This document shows positions 17,832 through 27,900 of a stretch of DNA of 64,000 nucleotides, one piece after another (the first letter of the stretch is position 1; each line of letters begins with the position of its first letter). The position numbers were made by a program, and so were the translations under genes. The notes beneath the pieces are model-generated. The model saw only the letters and a program-made list of their open reading frames with translations. It had not been told where the DNA came from and ran no database searches. The stretch comes from Ilyobacter polytropus DSM 2926 (GTDB taxonomy: Bacteria > Fusobacteriota > Fusobacteriia > Fusobacteriales > Fusobacteriaceae), in assembly GCF_000165505.1 (NCBI RefSeq), contig NC_014632.1, positions 1,240,001 to 1,304,000 of the forward strand. The letters are read 5' to 3'.

Positions 17832-19481
17832 CTACCCTTCGATTGCCCCACTGTAAGCCGATTTAACCTTTTCAGAATACTTTTTCAAATATCCACTTGC
17901 CTCTTTTTCAACTATAACTAATTTAGATTTTCTTTTTTCAAGTTCATCTTCGTCTATTACAAAATCAAGAGTCCCTTTGTTTATATCTATTTTTATAGTA
18001 TCTCCTTCTTCTATAAGACCTATAGGCCCTCCCTCTGCTGCCTCAGGAGAAACATGTCCAATAGCTGCTCCTCTCGTAGCACCGGAGAATCTACCATCAG
18101 TAATAAGTGCCACTGTCTTGTCTAGACCTAATCCCACAAGTATGGATGTCGGAGTGAGCATCTCTCTCATTCCAGGTCCTCCCTTTGGACCTTCGTATCT
18201 TATTATAATTACATCTCCATCTTTTATCTGTCCGCCCATAAGAGCTGCTACTGTATCTTCTTCACTGTTAAATACTCTTGCAGGTCCGCTGTGAACCTTC
18301 ATCTCTTCCACAACTCCACCTGATTTTACAACTGCTCCAAGAGGTGCGATATTTCCTTTTAGGACAGTAAGTCCTCCTCTTTGGGTATAGGGGTTAGAAA
18401 GTTCTCTTATTACAACTTTATCTGTCACTCTATGTCTTTTTAATACTTCTGACAATTTTCCGTTAACTGTTGTTTCATCTTCTAATATCTTTCCATCTAT
18501 AAGCTCTCTCATCACTGCATGTACTCCACCTGCACGATCGAGGTCTTCTATAAAATGACTTCCTGCTGGAGAAAGTTTTGATATTTGAGGTACACTCTTG
18601 CTCACTTCATCAAAATCATCAAGGGTAAGATCCACGTCAGCATCATTTGCAATAGCTAAAAGATGAAGTACTGTATTTGTAGATCCTCCTAGAGCCATGT
18701 CCACTCTAACAGCGTTCATAAATGCTTTTTTAGTCATTATCTCTCTTGGTTTAACCCCGTTTTCAAGAAGTTCCAAAACTCTCATTCCGGCTTCTTTTGC
18801 CATCTCCATTCTTTTGGAGAATACTGCAGGAACAGTTCCATTTCCAGGAAGAGCCATACCCAATGCTTCTGTCAGACAGTTCATTGTATTTGCAGTATAC
18901 ATCCCAGCACAAGAACCGCATGTAGGACAGGCCTTTCCTTCTACTTCTGTAAGTTCATCTTCTGATATTTCTCCAGTCTGATATTTCCCTACATATTCAA
19001 AAACATCACTAAGAGCTATTTTTTTACCTTTATGAACTCCAGCTAGCATAGGTCCACCACTTATAAAGATAGCTGGTATATTAAGCCTTGCTGCAGCCAT
19101 AAGCATTCCAGGTACTACTTTATCACAGTTTGGTATAAAAACTAAAGCATCTAAAGCTGCTCCTCTTACTTGAACCTCTATAGTATCAGCGATTATATTT
19201 CTAGAAGGCAGTGAATATCTCATTGCATCATTGTTCATAGCCAGTCCGTCACAAACTGCAATTGTAGAGAATTCAAAAGGAACTCCTCCACCCATTCTTA
19301 TTCCATTTTTTACCGAATCAATTATTGTTTTTAGATGTACATGTCCAGGTACAAGTTCATTGAAGGAACCTACAACCCCTATAAACGGAGCCTGTATCTC
19401 TCTCTCTGTAAGTCCTAAAGCCTTTAAAAGACTTCTGTGTGGCGACCTTGCCACTCCTTTTTTTACTACATCACTTTTCAT
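17832..19481 (-). CDS. ilvD: Dihydroxy-acid dehydratase
   Basis: 549 residues. Iron-sulfur ligands are visible in [10 protein letters not shown] (Cys119) and [10 protein letters not shown] (Cys185-191). Where 2Fe-2S enzymes have a Cys in TPCN, this one reads VPGHVHL as in E. coli, whose enzyme has an oxygen-labile 4Fe-4S cluster; that suits an anaerobe. It makes 2-oxoisovalerate and 2-oxo-3-methylvalerate. GGAAGGGG precedes the ATG. Confidence 0.96.
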   Translation of the reverse strand: MKSDVVKKGVARSPHRSLLKALGLTEREIQAPFIGVVGSFNELVPGHVHLKTIIDSVKNGIRMGGGVPFEFSTIAVCDGLAMNNDAMRYSLPSRNIIADTIEVQVRGAALDALVFIPNCDKVVPGMLMAAARLNIPAIFISGGPMLAGVHKGKKIALSDVFEYVGKYQTGEISEDELTEVEGKACPTCGSCAGMYTANTMNCLTEALGMALPGNGTVPAVFSKRMEMAKEAGMRVLELLENGVKPREIMTKKAFMNAVRVDMALGGSTNTVLHLLAIANDADVDLTLDDFDEVSKSVPQISKLSPAGSHFIEDLDRAGGVHAVMRELIDGKILEDETTVNGKLSEVLKRHRVTDKVVIRELSNPYTQRGGLTVLKGNIAPLGAVVKSGGVVEEMKVHSGPARVFNSEEDTVAALMGGQIKDGDVIIIRYEGPKGGPGMREMLTPTSILVGLGLDKTVALITDGRFSGATRGAAIGHVSPEAAEGGPIGLIEEGDTIKIDINKGTLDFVIDEDELEKRKSKLVIVEKEASGYLKKYSEKVKSAYSGAIEG

Positions 19482-19535
19482 ACTTTCCCCTTCCCTTTTT
19501 CAATATGAATTACCTATGTTTCACGAAAGATTTTT

Positions 19536-20636
19536 CTACTTTTGCAGAAGAACCTCTATCTCTTCCATAATTTTTTCTACTACCTCTTTAGTTCCTACGA
19601 GTTTTTCCGTTCCACTATAGATGTCACCTGTTCTATATCCTTTTTCAAGTACAAGCTCCACAGATTTTTCTATAATTTTTGCAGCTTCTTCCATATTGAA
19701 AGAATGTCTTAGCATCATAGCACCAGATAATATTGTAGCCATAGGGTTAACCTTATCCTGACCCGCGATATCTGGAGCTGAACCGTGAATAGGTTCAAAA
19801 AGTCCTACGCCCTTTCCAATACTTGCTGAAGGAAGCATCCCTATAGAACCAGAGATTACGCTAGCTTCATCAGATAATATATCTCCAAACATATTACTTG
19901 TAAGTATTACGTCAAACTGTCTAGGATTGATTACAAGCTGCATTGCAGCATTGTCTACATACAGATGACTGAGCTCTACCTCGGGATATTTCTTAGCCAC
20001 TTTTTCCACTGTTTCTCTCCACAGTTTTGAACTTTCTAGTACATTTGCTTTATCTACACTTGTTACTCTTTTGTCTCTTTTAGAAGCAGCCTCAAATGCT
20101 ATTTCAGCAATTCTCTCTACTTCTTCAGCAGAATAAGACATTACATCATATGCCTTGTCTCCCTCTCTGCCTTTTTCACCAAAGTAGATACCCCCTATAA
20201 GCTCTCTGACTATTAGGATATCCAGGTTATCTCCGATAATACTCTCTTTTAACGGGCTCTTGTCTCTTAGAGAACTATGGATTTTTACAGGTCTTAAGTT
20301 TGCAAAAACTCCCAGTTCCTTACGGATCTCAAGTAGTCCTCTTTCCGGTCTTAGATTAGAAGCAACGTTATCCCATTTTGGTCCCCCTACAGCTCCCAAA
20401 AATATCGCATCACTTTCTTTACATATATTTTTTGTGGCCTCTGGAAAAGGATGTCCTGCTTCGTCAAGACCTGCTCCCCCTATAGCCCCTCTTGTAAACT
20501 GAAGGTCTACGTTATAGGCCTTCCCTACTCTCTCCATTATCTTTACAGCTCCTGAAGTTATCTCTTCCCCTATATAATCTCCAGGTAAAAGTGCTATCTT
20601 ATATGTTTTTGTATCATTACATTTTGTTTTTTGCAT
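19536..20636 (-). CDS. leuB: 3-isopropylmalate dehydrogenase
   Basis: 366 residues. [12 protein letters not shown] at the N-terminus, AVGGPKWDN, the substrate-side helix [14 protein letters not shown], and near the C-terminus [13 protein letters not shown] mark it as IPMDH rather than isocitrate dehydrogenase. NAD-dependent oxidative decarboxylation in leucine synthesis. GGGGGG stands about ten bases before the ATG, which lies 20 bp inside the end of leuD. Confidence 0.96.
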   Translation of the reverse strand: MQKTKCNDTKTYKIALLPGDYIGEEITSGAVKIMERVGKAYNVDLQFTRGAIGGAGLDEAGHPFPEATKNICKESDAIFLGAVGGPKWDNVASNLRPERGLLEIRKELGVFANLRPVKIHSSLRDKSPLKESIIGDNLDILIVRELIGGIYFGEKGREGDKAYDVMSYSAEEVERIAEIAFEAASKRDKRVTSVDKANVLESSKLWRETVEKVAKKYPEVELSHLYVDNAAMQLVINPRQFDVILTSNMFGDILSDEASVISGSIGMLPSASIGKGVGLFEPIHGSAPDIAGQDKVNPMATILSGAMMLRHSFNMEEAAKIIEKSVELVLEKGYRTGDIYSGTEKLVGTKEVVEKIMEEIEVLLQK

Positions 20637-21156
20637 ACTTAAATATCCCCCCGGCTTTTACTATTTCATAGGCATCACCCATGGATTTCAAAGAGAACTC
20701 TTCTCCTGTTGTTAGGTTCTTTATTGTGCTTTTCTCACCATCTAGTTCTATTTCATCTCCAGTGGAGAATTTATCAAATATTTTAGCTGCCGATTCATAT
20801 GGTACTAAAAATGCACCATCTATGGCGTTTCTATAAAAGATTCTAGCATAGCTTTCAGCAATTACAGCCTTAACTCCTGCTTTTTCAAGGCACAGAGGTG
20901 CATGTTCTCTAGAAGAGCCACAGCCGAAGTTTTTCCCTGCTAACACCACTGTATAGTCACTTGTAAACTCCCCCTCTTTTACAAAAGGGCTGTCTTTTTT
21001 TATATCAACTGGAAGTCCTGAAAGTGCATATTTACCATAAAGTTTTGATTCTTCAGGATCATCTACTCTATACACAAGATATGAAGCCGGAATTATCTGA
21101 TCTGTATCTATATCGTCTCCTAATACGTAAACTTTTCCTTTTATAATATCACTCAT
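20617..21156 (-). CDS. leuD: 3-isopropylmalate dehydratase small subunit
   Basis: 179 residues. The swivel domain has [14 protein letters not shown] near the start and [12 protein letters not shown] in the middle. It forms the isomerase with LeuC. It overlaps leuB by 20 bp and follows leuC by 3 bp. The short size fits the archaeal-type LeuCD pair of many anaerobes. Confidence 0.95.
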   Translation of the reverse strand: MSDIIKGKVYVLGDDIDTDQIIPASYLVYRVDDPEESKLYGKYALSGLPVDIKKDSPFVKEGEFTSDYTVVLAGKNFGCGSSREHAPLCLEKAGVKAVIAESYARIFYRNAIDGAFLVPYESAAKIFDKFSTGDEIELDGEKSTIKNLTTGEEFSLKSMGDAYEIVKAGGIFKYAKNKM

Positions 21157-21159
21157 CTC

Positions 21160-22458
21160 TTACTCCCCCTCCATGAACTTTCTCGGATCTGTAATATAAC
21201 CTGTGACAGCAGACGCCGCTGCTGTATATGGTGATGCAAGATATACTTTTGATTCCATCGATCCCATTCTTCCATGGAAGTTTCTGTTTGTAGTAGAGAT
21301 TACTACCTCGTTTGCATGAGTTCTTCCAAAGGTATCTTCAGGCCCTCCAAGACATGCCCCACATGACGGTGGCCCTATTAAGCATCCTGCTTTTTCTAGT
21401 ATTTCCATAAGTGTTTCGTCACCGATTTTTATCTCATTAAGATCTTTTTCTACCTTGGTAGTTGCAGGTACTATAAAGGTATCAACAACTGTTTTTCTTC
21501 CCTTTAATATTTCCGCAGCAGCATAGAAGTCTGTAGTCTTTCCTCCTGTGCAAGACCCTATATAAGATCTTGTTATTTTTACATCTTCCAAATTTTTAGC
21601 TTTTTCTACATTTGCAGGTGAATAAGGCTGAGCTACCACAGGTTCCATCTCTGCTGCCTCATAGATATGCTCACTCTTGTATGTCGCGTCTGCATCTGAG
21701 TGATATACATCAAAAGGTGCATCTGTTCTGGCTTTTACATAATCTATAGTTGTCTGATCTGGTTCGATTATCCCGCATTTACCACCGGCCTCTATAGCCA
21801 TATTGCAGATAGTCATCCTTTCATCCATATTCAAATCACCTATAGCTTCTCCGTCATATTGCATACAGCAGTAAGTCGCACCGTCAAATCCGATGTCCCC
21901 TATAGTCTGAAGAACAATGTCCTTTCCCATTACATATTTAGGGAATTTACCGTTAAAAGTAAATCTTATTGTTTCAGGAACCTTTACCCAAAGTCTTCCT
22001 GTTCCCAATATAAATCCAGCATCTGTATTTCCTATCCCTGTGGCAAACTGTCCGAAAGCTCCTGCAGTACATGTATGAGAATCTGTCCCAAACATAACTT
22101 TTCCTGGCATTGCATGTCCCTCTTCAGCAAAAGCTATATGGCACACACCTTTATAATCTGATGTAAAAGGCTCATAGTAGTATTTTAGATCTTGTTCTTT
22201 CGCAAACTCTTTTACTATTTCAAGATTTCTCATTGCATATTTATCTTTTGTAAAAATATAGTGGTCTGGAATAAGTATAACTTTTTCCTTATCCCACACT
22301 TTTGCATTTTCACCAAATTCACGTTTGAATATGGAAGCTGCCCCAGGACCGCAAACGTCATGGGTAAGCAGGTTATCAACATCTACCCAAATGTTCTCAC
22401 CTGGAACCACTCTTTCTTTATTTGATTTTTTAGCAAGAATTTTTTCAACAATTGTCAT
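21160..22458 (-). CDS. leuC: 3-isopropylmalate dehydratase large subunit
   Basis: 432 residues from the ATG at 22458; a GTG two codons upstream (22464) is nearer to the GGGGGGG site and is an equal choice. Aconitase-family 4Fe-4S ligands are in SYIGSCTGGKTTDF and GPPSCGACLGGP. HDVCGPGAASIFK and MFGTDSHTCTAGAFG are typical of the homoaconitase-like LeuC subfamily. Works with LeuD. Confidence 0.95.
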   Translation of the reverse strand: MTIVEKILAKKSNKERVVPGENIWVDVDNLLTHDVCGPGAASIFKREFGENAKVWDKEKVILIPDHYIFTKDKYAMRNLEIVKEFAKEQDLKYYYEPFTSDYKGVCHIAFAEEGHAMPGKVMFGTDSHTCTAGAFGQFATGIGNTDAGFILGTGRLWVKVPETIRFTFNGKFPKYVMGKDIVLQTIGDIGFDGATYCCMQYDGEAIGDLNMDERMTICNMAIEAGGKCGIIEPDQTTIDYVKARTDAPFDVYHSDADATYKSEHIYEAAEMEPVVAQPYSPANVEKAKNLEDVKITRSYIGSCTGGKTTDFYAAAEILKGRKTVVDTFIVPATTKVEKDLNEIKIGDETLMEILEKAGCLIGPPSCGACLGGPEDTFGRTHANEVVISTTNRNFHGRMGSMESKVYLASPYTAAASAVTGYITDPRKFMEGE

Positions 22459-22475
22459 TCCCACAGTTTCCCCCC

Positions 22476-23990
22476 CTATTTATTTACATTTATTAAACTT
22501 CTGTTTATAGCATCTATATAAGCTACGGCACTTGCCTCTATTATATCAGTTTTGATACCCTTACCAATATATACTTTACCATCTATTTCCACTTCTACTC
22601 TTGCTTCACCTTGTGCATCAGAAGCACTTGTTATACTTTTTATAGAGTAATCTTTAAGTGTGCAATTTTTACATCCAGTTATTGTATTTATGGCGTTGTA
22701 CACAGCACTTACCGGTCCGTCACCCTCTGCAATTGCAGTTCTTATTTCACTTTTGGCTACCATTTTTACCTCTGCCTGAGTAGTATGTCCCGGTATTCTA
22801 GTGATATTAAAACTTGTGAGATCATAAGATTTTTCAACGGTTCTAAGTCCACCAAGGGCTAGAGATTCAATGTCTTCATCTAAAATTTCTTTTTTAATAT
22901 CTGTAAGTTTTTTAAATTTTTTGAAAATATCGTCTATTTTTTCCTCAGACAATTCATATCCAAGTTCAATTAGCTTATCTTTAAAAGCATGTTTTCCAGA
23001 ATGTTTTCCGAATACAAGCTTATTTTTTGCTCTTCCTATACTCTCTGGAGTCATTATCTCATAAGTACTGCTGTTTTCCAATACTCCATGCTGATGTATA
23101 CCAGATTCATGGGCAAAGGCGTTGTCACCTACCACAGCTTTGTTTGGCTGTATATCCACCCCAGTAAGCTTGCTTACTGTCTTACTTACGTGATAAATCT
23201 TGCTGTGATTTATTCCGCATTCTACACCATAACCTTCAGGTCTTACCTTAAGCGTCATAGCAAGCTCCTCTATAGCTGTGTTTCCTGCTCTTTCTCCTAG
23301 ACCGTTTACAGTACACTCTATCTGTGCTGCCCCTGCACGAATTGCAGCTAAGGCATTTGCTGTAGCCAGTCCAAGATCATTATGGCAATGAACTGCGATT
23401 TCAGCTTTATCTATGTTTGGTACATTTTCTTTTATACCTTTTACTATCTCATAAAATTCCTCAGGATACGTAAATCCAACTGTATCTGGAATATTTACTA
23501 CTATAGCTCCTGCATCGATAACTCCCTCTAAAACTCTGTAAAGGAATTCAGGTCTTGTTCTAGAAGCATCCTCGCATGAAAATTGAACTTCACAGCCTTT
23601 GGATTTTGCATACTTTACCATCTCTACAGCCTGGTTATATACTTCATCTTCTGACATCTTAAGCTTGTATTTCATATGAATATCGGATGTCGCTATAAAA
23701 GTATGTATTCTTGGATACTTTGCTTCTTTTACTGCATCCCATGCTCTGTCTATATCTTTTTCAGTTGCTCTGGCTAGAGAAGCGACTTTACATTTTTTTA
23801 TAGTCTTAGCCACTTCTTTTATTGCATCAAAGTCGGCTTGAGAAGCTATGGCGAATCCAGCCTCTATAATGTCCACATTTAGTTCTTCCAGATTTTTTGC
23901 AATTGTTAACTTTTCTTCGATTGAAAGGTTTACCCCTGGTGTTTGCTCCCCGTCCCTAAGAGTTGTGTCAAAAATCTTAACTTTTCTCAT
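22476..23990 (-). CDS. leuA: 2-isopropylmalate synthase
   Basis: 504 residues. FDTTLRDGEQTPGVNL at the start, HCHNDLGLATANALAA in the barrel (metal His pair), GLGERAGNTAIEEL, and the C-terminal LeuA dimer domain that binds leucine for feedback inhibition. The frame is open 40 codons upstream, but that stretch contains the attenuator terminator; GGGGG before the ATG at 23990 decides the start. First structural gene of the leu-ilv operon. Confidence 0.96.
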   Translation of the reverse strand: MRKVKIFDTTLRDGEQTPGVNLSIEEKLTIAKNLEELNVDIIEAGFAIASQADFDAIKEVAKTIKKCKVASLARATEKDIDRAWDAVKEAKYPRIHTFIATSDIHMKYKLKMSEDEVYNQAVEMVKYAKSKGCEVQFSCEDASRTRPEFLYRVLEGVIDAGAIVVNIPDTVGFTYPEEFYEIVKGIKENVPNIDKAEIAVHCHNDLGLATANALAAIRAGAAQIECTVNGLGERAGNTAIEELAMTLKVRPEGYGVECGINHSKIYHVSKTVSKLTGVDIQPNKAVVGDNAFAHESGIHQHGVLENSSTYEIMTPESIGRAKNKLVFGKHSGKHAFKDKLIELGYELSEEKIDDIFKKFKKLTDIKKEILDEDIESLALGGLRTVEKSYDLTSFNITRIPGHTTQAEVKMVAKSEIRTAIAEGDGPVSAVYNAINTITGCKNCTLKDYSIKSITSASDAQGEARVEVEIDGKVYIGKGIKTDIIEASAVAYIDAINRSLINVNK

Positions 23991-24021
23991 TTTTTCCCCC
24001 TTTATTCTTCTCAAACTGTAT

Positions 24022-24047
24022 AAAAAAAGCAGCCTAGTAGGCTGCTT
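24022..24047 (-). terminator. Attenuator terminator before leuA
   Basis: AAGCAGCCT and AGGCTGCTT (24027-24047) with a 3-base loop, followed on the minus strand by seven Ts. It stands 32 bp before leuA and 50 bp after the leader-peptide stop. An additional hairpin (GAGATAAA/TTTATCTC, 24132-24139 with 24161-24168) lies inside the leader coding part. Confidence 0.88.
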
Positions 24048-24096
24048 AATAATCCCAAATTCTCGTTTTTCCCCATTCATCAAAACCCGTACCTGG

Positions 24097-24255
24097 TTAT
24101 AACGAAACAAACCCTCTGTTTAAAAGGGCTGGAGATAAATGACTTAAGCTCCTAACACTGTTTATCTCTATTCTACTTTGTTGGTTTAGGACTAGCAGTA
24201 GGACCAGCAGCAGAGATAGCAGTAGAGATATTGAAATCGTGTAGGATATTATCAT
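24097..24255 (-). CDS. leuL: Leucine-rich leader peptide of the leu-ilv attenuator
   Basis: 52 codons, with AAGGAGG seven bases before the ATG. Residues 11-23 read LLLSLLLVLLLVL: ten Leu codons, all CTA or CTG, with two Val; residues 2-9 include four Ile. CTA and CTG look rarer in this window than TTA and CTT, which would sharpen stalling when charged tRNA-Leu is short. The peptide is followed by an intrinsic terminator and then leuA, the layout of the enterobacterial leuL and ilv attenuators. Stalling would prevent the terminator and raise the whole leuACDB-ilvDBNC operon. Two terminator and antiterminator folds still need modelling. Confidence 0.88.
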   Translation of the reverse strand: MIISYTISISLLLSLLLVLLLVLNQQSRIEINSVRSLSHLSPALLNRGFVSL

Positions 24256-24304
24256 TTTTCTTCCTCCTTTTCGTTAATTGCCATTGTTTTTCGTGTTATG
24301 TAGA

Positions 24305-24333
24305 ATTTTAACAAAATGGAGTTATAATGTCAA
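24305..24333 (-). promoter_or_regulatory. leu-ilv operon promoter
   Basis: Minus strand TTGACA (24328-24333), 17-bp spacer, TAAAAT (24305-24310). Transcription would start near 24298, 43 bp before the leader-peptide ATG. Confidence 0.8.
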
Positions 24334-24554
24334 CTAAAATAATGAAGTACAGTTAAACTTTTTATCTGATAAAGAGAACTTTTCAATATAAAATAACATT
24401 TTATATATCGCTCCCTACTAAAAAACCCTTTATTTAAAAAGAATAAAAAAATTTATTTGAAAATAAAATTACATATTAAATTTATTTTCACTCTTGTTTT
24501 TTTATATTTTTGTATTAGATTTATTTTACACTTGTTTACCTCAAAAGAACTTTT

Positions 24555-25415
24555 TTAATTTTTATCTGACACTGCATACTTTACATTTAAATGAGGTTTT
24601 ATACCAAGTTTTCCTAATTCTGTATAAAAATTAATTCTAAACTCATTCTTAAAAGACCAACCGTTAGCAGGAGTATCTGTAAGGGCAGCAACCCAGCATT
24701 TTATATTTTCTGAAGTCATTTCCATAACCCAAAAGTAGGGTTCACTGGTTAGATTTACATGTGTATTTTTTTTTGCCAGTTTTATAGCAAGTTCTTTTAC
24801 TGTAGCTATGTCAGCTTCATATGATATCCAGAACTCTACCTTAGACCACTGGGATTGATCTACAAGAGAATAATTTATAAAATTCTCTTTGAGCATATTC
24901 ACATTAGGTATTACAAATCTTTGCCAGTCCCACAACTTTACTATTGTATGTGTCATATTTATATCTTCAACCACACCGTATTGATCTTTTATAAGTATCG
25001 TGTCTCCTACATTAAACTGTTTTGAAAGTGTTATTACCATCCCGGCGATAATATTTTCTATAAAGGGTTTGGCTGCAAATCCTAAAAATATTGTTCCAGT
25101 AGATGCAAACACAGAAAAGACACCTTTTGAAAAATTCCCCAAGAAAGGATAAAGTAATAAAAATACCGTTATTACAAACCAAAAAAGAAAAAGCGACCTT
25201 CTTATAATTGTAAATCTGGTTCCTATATTTTTTAATGCCTTTTCTTTAGATCTTTTGAGAGTTTTTTTTAGTACTGATGATCCATTTCTCATAGCACCAA
25301 AATTTTTATTTTCCTCAACATTCCCCTTGAAATGCTTTTCTAAAGTCCGAAGTCTAATCAAAAGATAAATTAAAGTGAATACCAAAACCAAAATAGCAGC
25401 AACATAGTACGACAT
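24555..25415 (-). CDS. mscS: Small-conductance mechanosensitive channel, MscS family
   Basis: 286 residues. Transmembrane segments at about 3-20, 75-95 and 103-125; the last is the pore helix with GTIFLGFAAKPFIENIIAG. The beta domain follows with QFNVGDTILIKDQYGVVEDINMTHTIVK and VIPN. It releases solutes on hypo-osmotic shock from the inner membrane. The ATG lies in a weak ribosome context (GGTGG about 12 bases upstream). Single gene; the 300 bp between it and the leu promoter is AT-rich and shows nothing else. Confidence 0.9.
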   Translation of the reverse strand: MSYYVAAILVLVFTLIYLLIRLRTLEKHFKGNVEENKNFGAMRNGSSVLKKTLKRSKEKALKNIGTRFTIIRRSLFLFWFVITVFLLLYPFLGNFSKGVFSVFASTGTIFLGFAAKPFIENIIAGMVITLSKQFNVGDTILIKDQYGVVEDINMTHTIVKLWDWQRFVIPNVNMLKENFINYSLVDQSQWSKVEFWISYEADIATVKELAIKLAKKNTHVNLTSEPYFWVMEMTSENIKCWVAALTDTPANGWSFKNEFRINFYTELGKLGIKPHLNVKYAVSDKN

Positions 25416-25523
25416 TAAACCTAAACACCACCTAAATATTTTATAATTTTCACTAGTATGATTGTAACATATTATGCTTTATATGAAAATTTCCAAAACA
25501 ATCCTTTATCTAAGATACTAAAA

Positions 25524-26381
25524 TTAATATCTCTTTATCAGCTGCTGCCTCTCTGCATAGAATTCATCTTCAGAAACAAATTCTTCCTCTATAAGCTTTT
25601 TCTTTATCTTTTCATAACATTTTTCCCCAAATGAATTTTTTATGGTATCTTGGTATGAAACAATAAGAGGTCTATAGTCGTTCTTATGAAACCCTTCTGG
25701 ATTTGTCCTTTTAAAAGAAGCGCTGGTTCCATATTCGTAGTTTATACAAGCCTTGTTGTAATAATCTTCAATTGTAAAGCCATTAGTAAAATCATCTGGG
25801 AGGGTGATATAAAGCATAGAAAGATCCTCCTCAGCTAAAACCTCTATAGGCCATAGATTGCATATCAGCGGCTTGTGATTCAATATATCAGAAGCTTCCA
25901 TACCCTTTTCTAAACATATAGAGTGGGCCGAACACAAAGTCGTACTGTTATTCGGTCTAAAGGCACAGGTGCAAAGTTCTATCTCTTCCCCTATATGATC
26001 TTCTGGTATCATGAGATCATCCTTTTGGATACTTTCCTCTATACTTTTTCTTTCATAGCCTAGTTCCTCAAGAATATCTATATTTTTAGTCAAATTATTA
26101 TACTCATCTATATTTCCCAAAATAAGTTTTCTTGTAGCATCACTGAATTTTGACGGTGCATCTCCACAGCAGGTATCCAAACAGTTAAAACAGTCAAAAT
26201 TGGTCATGGCAGAAAAAACTCCGTAATCTATTGTCGCCCTGTAAATTTTTCCTTTTATCTCTACATCACTCTCTATCATATCTCCACTAGAGAAATACCT
26301 TCTTGCCATTTTTTCCTTCTCAGAAGGCATTTTATACAATTTTTCTCCCTTAGGATGGTTTAAAAATAAAAAATAAATCAT
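25524..26381 (-). CDS. Cys-rich protein of unknown function (putative metal-cluster protein)
   Basis: 285 residues from the ATG at 26381, which has AGAGAGG seven bases upstream. Cysteines are grouped as CFNCLDTCCG (near residue 65), CTCAFR, CSAHSICLEKG and PLICNLWPIEVL, a spacing that recalls the YkgJ/DUF3109 zinc or iron-sulfur proteins, but I cannot assign it firmly. No signal peptide. It lies alone between mscS and the tRNA cluster. Confidence 0.65.
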   Translation of the reverse strand: MIYFLFLNHPKGEKLYKMPSEKEKMARRYFSSGDMIESDVEIKGKIYRATIDYGVFSAMTNFDCFNCLDTCCGDAPSKFSDATRKLILGNIDEYNNLTKNIDILEELGYERKSIEESIQKDDLMIPEDHIGEEIELCTCAFRPNNSTTLCSAHSICLEKGMEASDILNHKPLICNLWPIEVLAEEDLSMLYITLPDDFTNGFTIEDYYNKACINYEYGTSASFKRTNPEGFHKNDYRPLIVSYQDTIKNSFGEKCYEKIKKKLIEEEFVSEDEFYAERQQLIKRY

Positions 26382-26456
26382 AATTTTACCTCTCTTAAAA
26401 TAAATCGACATTCAATATATCTAACTTTAATAATCACATTTAAACAAAATTAAAAA

Positions 26457-26478
26457 AAACAGCTCCGAAAAGCTGCTT
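26457..26478 (-). terminator. Terminator after the tRNA cluster
   Basis: AACAGCT and AGCTGCTT pair over CCGAAA; eight Ts follow on the minus strand. Confidence 0.8.
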
Positions 26479-26489
26479 TAAGTCCTTAT

Positions 26490-26573
26490 TGGTGCGGAGG
26501 GGGAGACTTGAACTCCCACGTCAAAGACACTAGATCCTAAGTCTAGCGCGTCTGCCAATTCCGCCACCCCCGC
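26490..26573 (-). tRNA. tRNA-Leu (anticodon UAG)
   Basis: 84 nt with encoded CCA. Acceptor GCGGGGG pairs with CCTCCGC. The anticodon arm CTAGA-CTTAGGA-TCTAG has UAG in the loop, and the variable arm is long as in tRNA-Leu. It reads CTA and probably CTG, the codons used in the leader peptide at 24097-24255. Confidence 0.95.
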
Positions 26574-26593
26574 GTAGATAAGTATAAAATTGT

Positions 26594-26669
<76 letters not shown>

Positions 26670-26672
26670 AAA

Positions 26673-26749
26673 TGGTCGGAACAGCAAGATTTGAACTTGC
26701 GACCCCCTGCTCCCAAGGCAGGTGCGCTACCGGGCTGCGCTATGCTCCG
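26673..26749 (-). tRNA. tRNA-Pro (anticodon UGG)
   Basis: 77 nt with CCA. Acceptor CGGAGCA pairs with TGTTCCG; anticodon arm CCTGC-CTTGGGA-GCAGG gives UGG followed by G37, usual in tRNA-Pro. The three tRNAs are 4-20 nt apart and run toward the terminator at 26457. Confidence 0.94.
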
Positions 26750-26977
26750 TTATATTTTGTCTCTCAACAGGAATAATAATAACATAACAAAAAAACTTTT
26801 GCAAGAGTTTTTTTGTTTTTTCTTTTATTACTGCCATTTACAACCACAATTAATTACTCAGAAGCTATTAATTCCAAGGAATTTTAAAGTAAAAAAATCC
26901 TCACTTCTAAAAACTTGAAAAATAATTTTCTTTATGTTATTTTGTATATATATACTTCAAAGAGTTAGGAGCTTAAT

Positions 26978-27130
26978 ATGTTAGGACTTTTTATCATCAC
27001 TTTTATAATTTTGGCTTTAATATTTAGAGATTATTTAATTTATGTAGTATTATTCTTTGCCTCTTTAATCGCTGCAGACTGTTTTTTATATTACCACATG
27101 ATCAAGCCTTGTCTCAGGAAGTTTTTTTAG
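26978..27130 (+). CDS. Small two-helix membrane protein, unknown
   Basis: 50 residues; ATG with TTAGGAG six bases upstream. Residues 2-16 and 19-37 are hydrophobic helices separated by RD, and the end is basic (KPCLRKFF). A TTGAAA (26915-26920) and TATTTT (26938-26943) with a 17-bp spacer stand before it. No family is recognised. It is too short for most gene callers but has promoter, ribosome site and stop in order. Confidence 0.55.
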   Translation: MLGLFIITFIILALIFRDYLIYVVLFFASLIAADCFLYYHMIKPCLRKFF

Positions 27131-27210
27131 AATTTTTTTTCACTGATTATGTCTAATTTAAATAGAGGTAAGAGTCTAAATAAACAAACTGAATTGCTAT
27201 CTTTAGTTAA

Positions 27211-27725
27211 GGTTCAAGTATTTAATTTATAAGGATTCGTTACTTTTCTCTTGAAAGAAAAGTAACCAAAAGTTCAAGCCTGTGAAAAATCAGCTAAATA
27301 ACCTTGAAAATCCAAGAAAAACTCGAAACTCGCTACGCTCAGACAGTCGATTTTTTCTAAGGATTTTACTGCAGTTATTCTTAACGCTGATTTTGTCAAT
27401 GGCCAAAAGAATTTCAAAAGATTTAAAGAAAATCATTTAAGATTTTGAATTCCCCCTTTAAAAAATACCGTTAAGAAATCATCTTGTGAAATCCACTTTC
27501 ATTGAAATAAGGAGGTTTACCGACTATATTTCAATAGAAAGTTAGTTCAGAAGTGATTTGACTTAGAAAATAATGAGTGGAACGAATATATTTTCTAGTT
27601 CTTGTAAAATTTATTTTTACAAGTTTCATTAATTTTAATTGGGTGCCTTTTCTTTGGTTACTTTCTTTGAGCAAGCAAAGAAAGTAACACGGGTTTTCAG
27701 ATAAATTCAGTAATTTATTTGAACC
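27211..27725. mobile_element. MITE-like element A (515 bp)
   Basis: Ends are GGTTCAA at 27211 and TTGAACC at 27719-27725, and the adjoining sequences (TATTTAATTTAT; ATAAATTCAGTAATTTA) are imperfect inverted repeats. Next to each end is a hairpin beginning GTTACTTT (27239-27266; 27657-27688). The left 171 bp (27233-27403) recurs inverted at 38669-38839 with three mismatches. There is no credible gene inside; a 90-codon minus-strand frame at 27531-27803 has no ribosome site. It is most likely non-autonomous. Confidence 0.7.
27233..27403 (+). repeat. 171-bp repeat, copy 1
   Basis: Begins GGATTCGTTACTTTTCTC and ends GTCAATGGC. It matches the reverse complement of 38669-38839 in all but three bases. 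Confidence 0.92.
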
Positions 27726-27840
27726 ATCAACTTTTATAAATAACCAACCTAATTTATTGTCACTTTTCTTTGAAAGATAATCTTCCAGTATATTCATAAT
27801 CATTGTTTAAAAATTAGAAAAAATTTAATTGACTAAATAT

Positions 27841-27893
27841 AAAAGAAAGGATTTAGAATCACTTAATTTCAAGTGATCTAAGTCCTCTCTTTT
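27841..27893 (-). terminator. Terminator of the BMP-family gene
   Basis: A long hairpin with arms AATCACTT and AAGTGAT extended by GGATT/AGTCC and flanked by A and T tracts, immediately after the stop. Confidence 0.75.
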
Positions 27894-27900
27894 AAAAAAA

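Noticed and set aside
21700-22161. 153-codon frame opposite leuC
   Set aside because: Antisense shadow of the conserved leuC coding region.
23991-24110. 40-codon upstream extension of leuA
   Set aside because: It contains the attenuator terminator and lacks a ribosome site; family alignment begins at residue 41.
27531-27803. 90-codon frame on the minus strand inside MITE-like element A
   Set aside because: No ribosome site, low-complexity composition, and it runs through a hairpin of the element.
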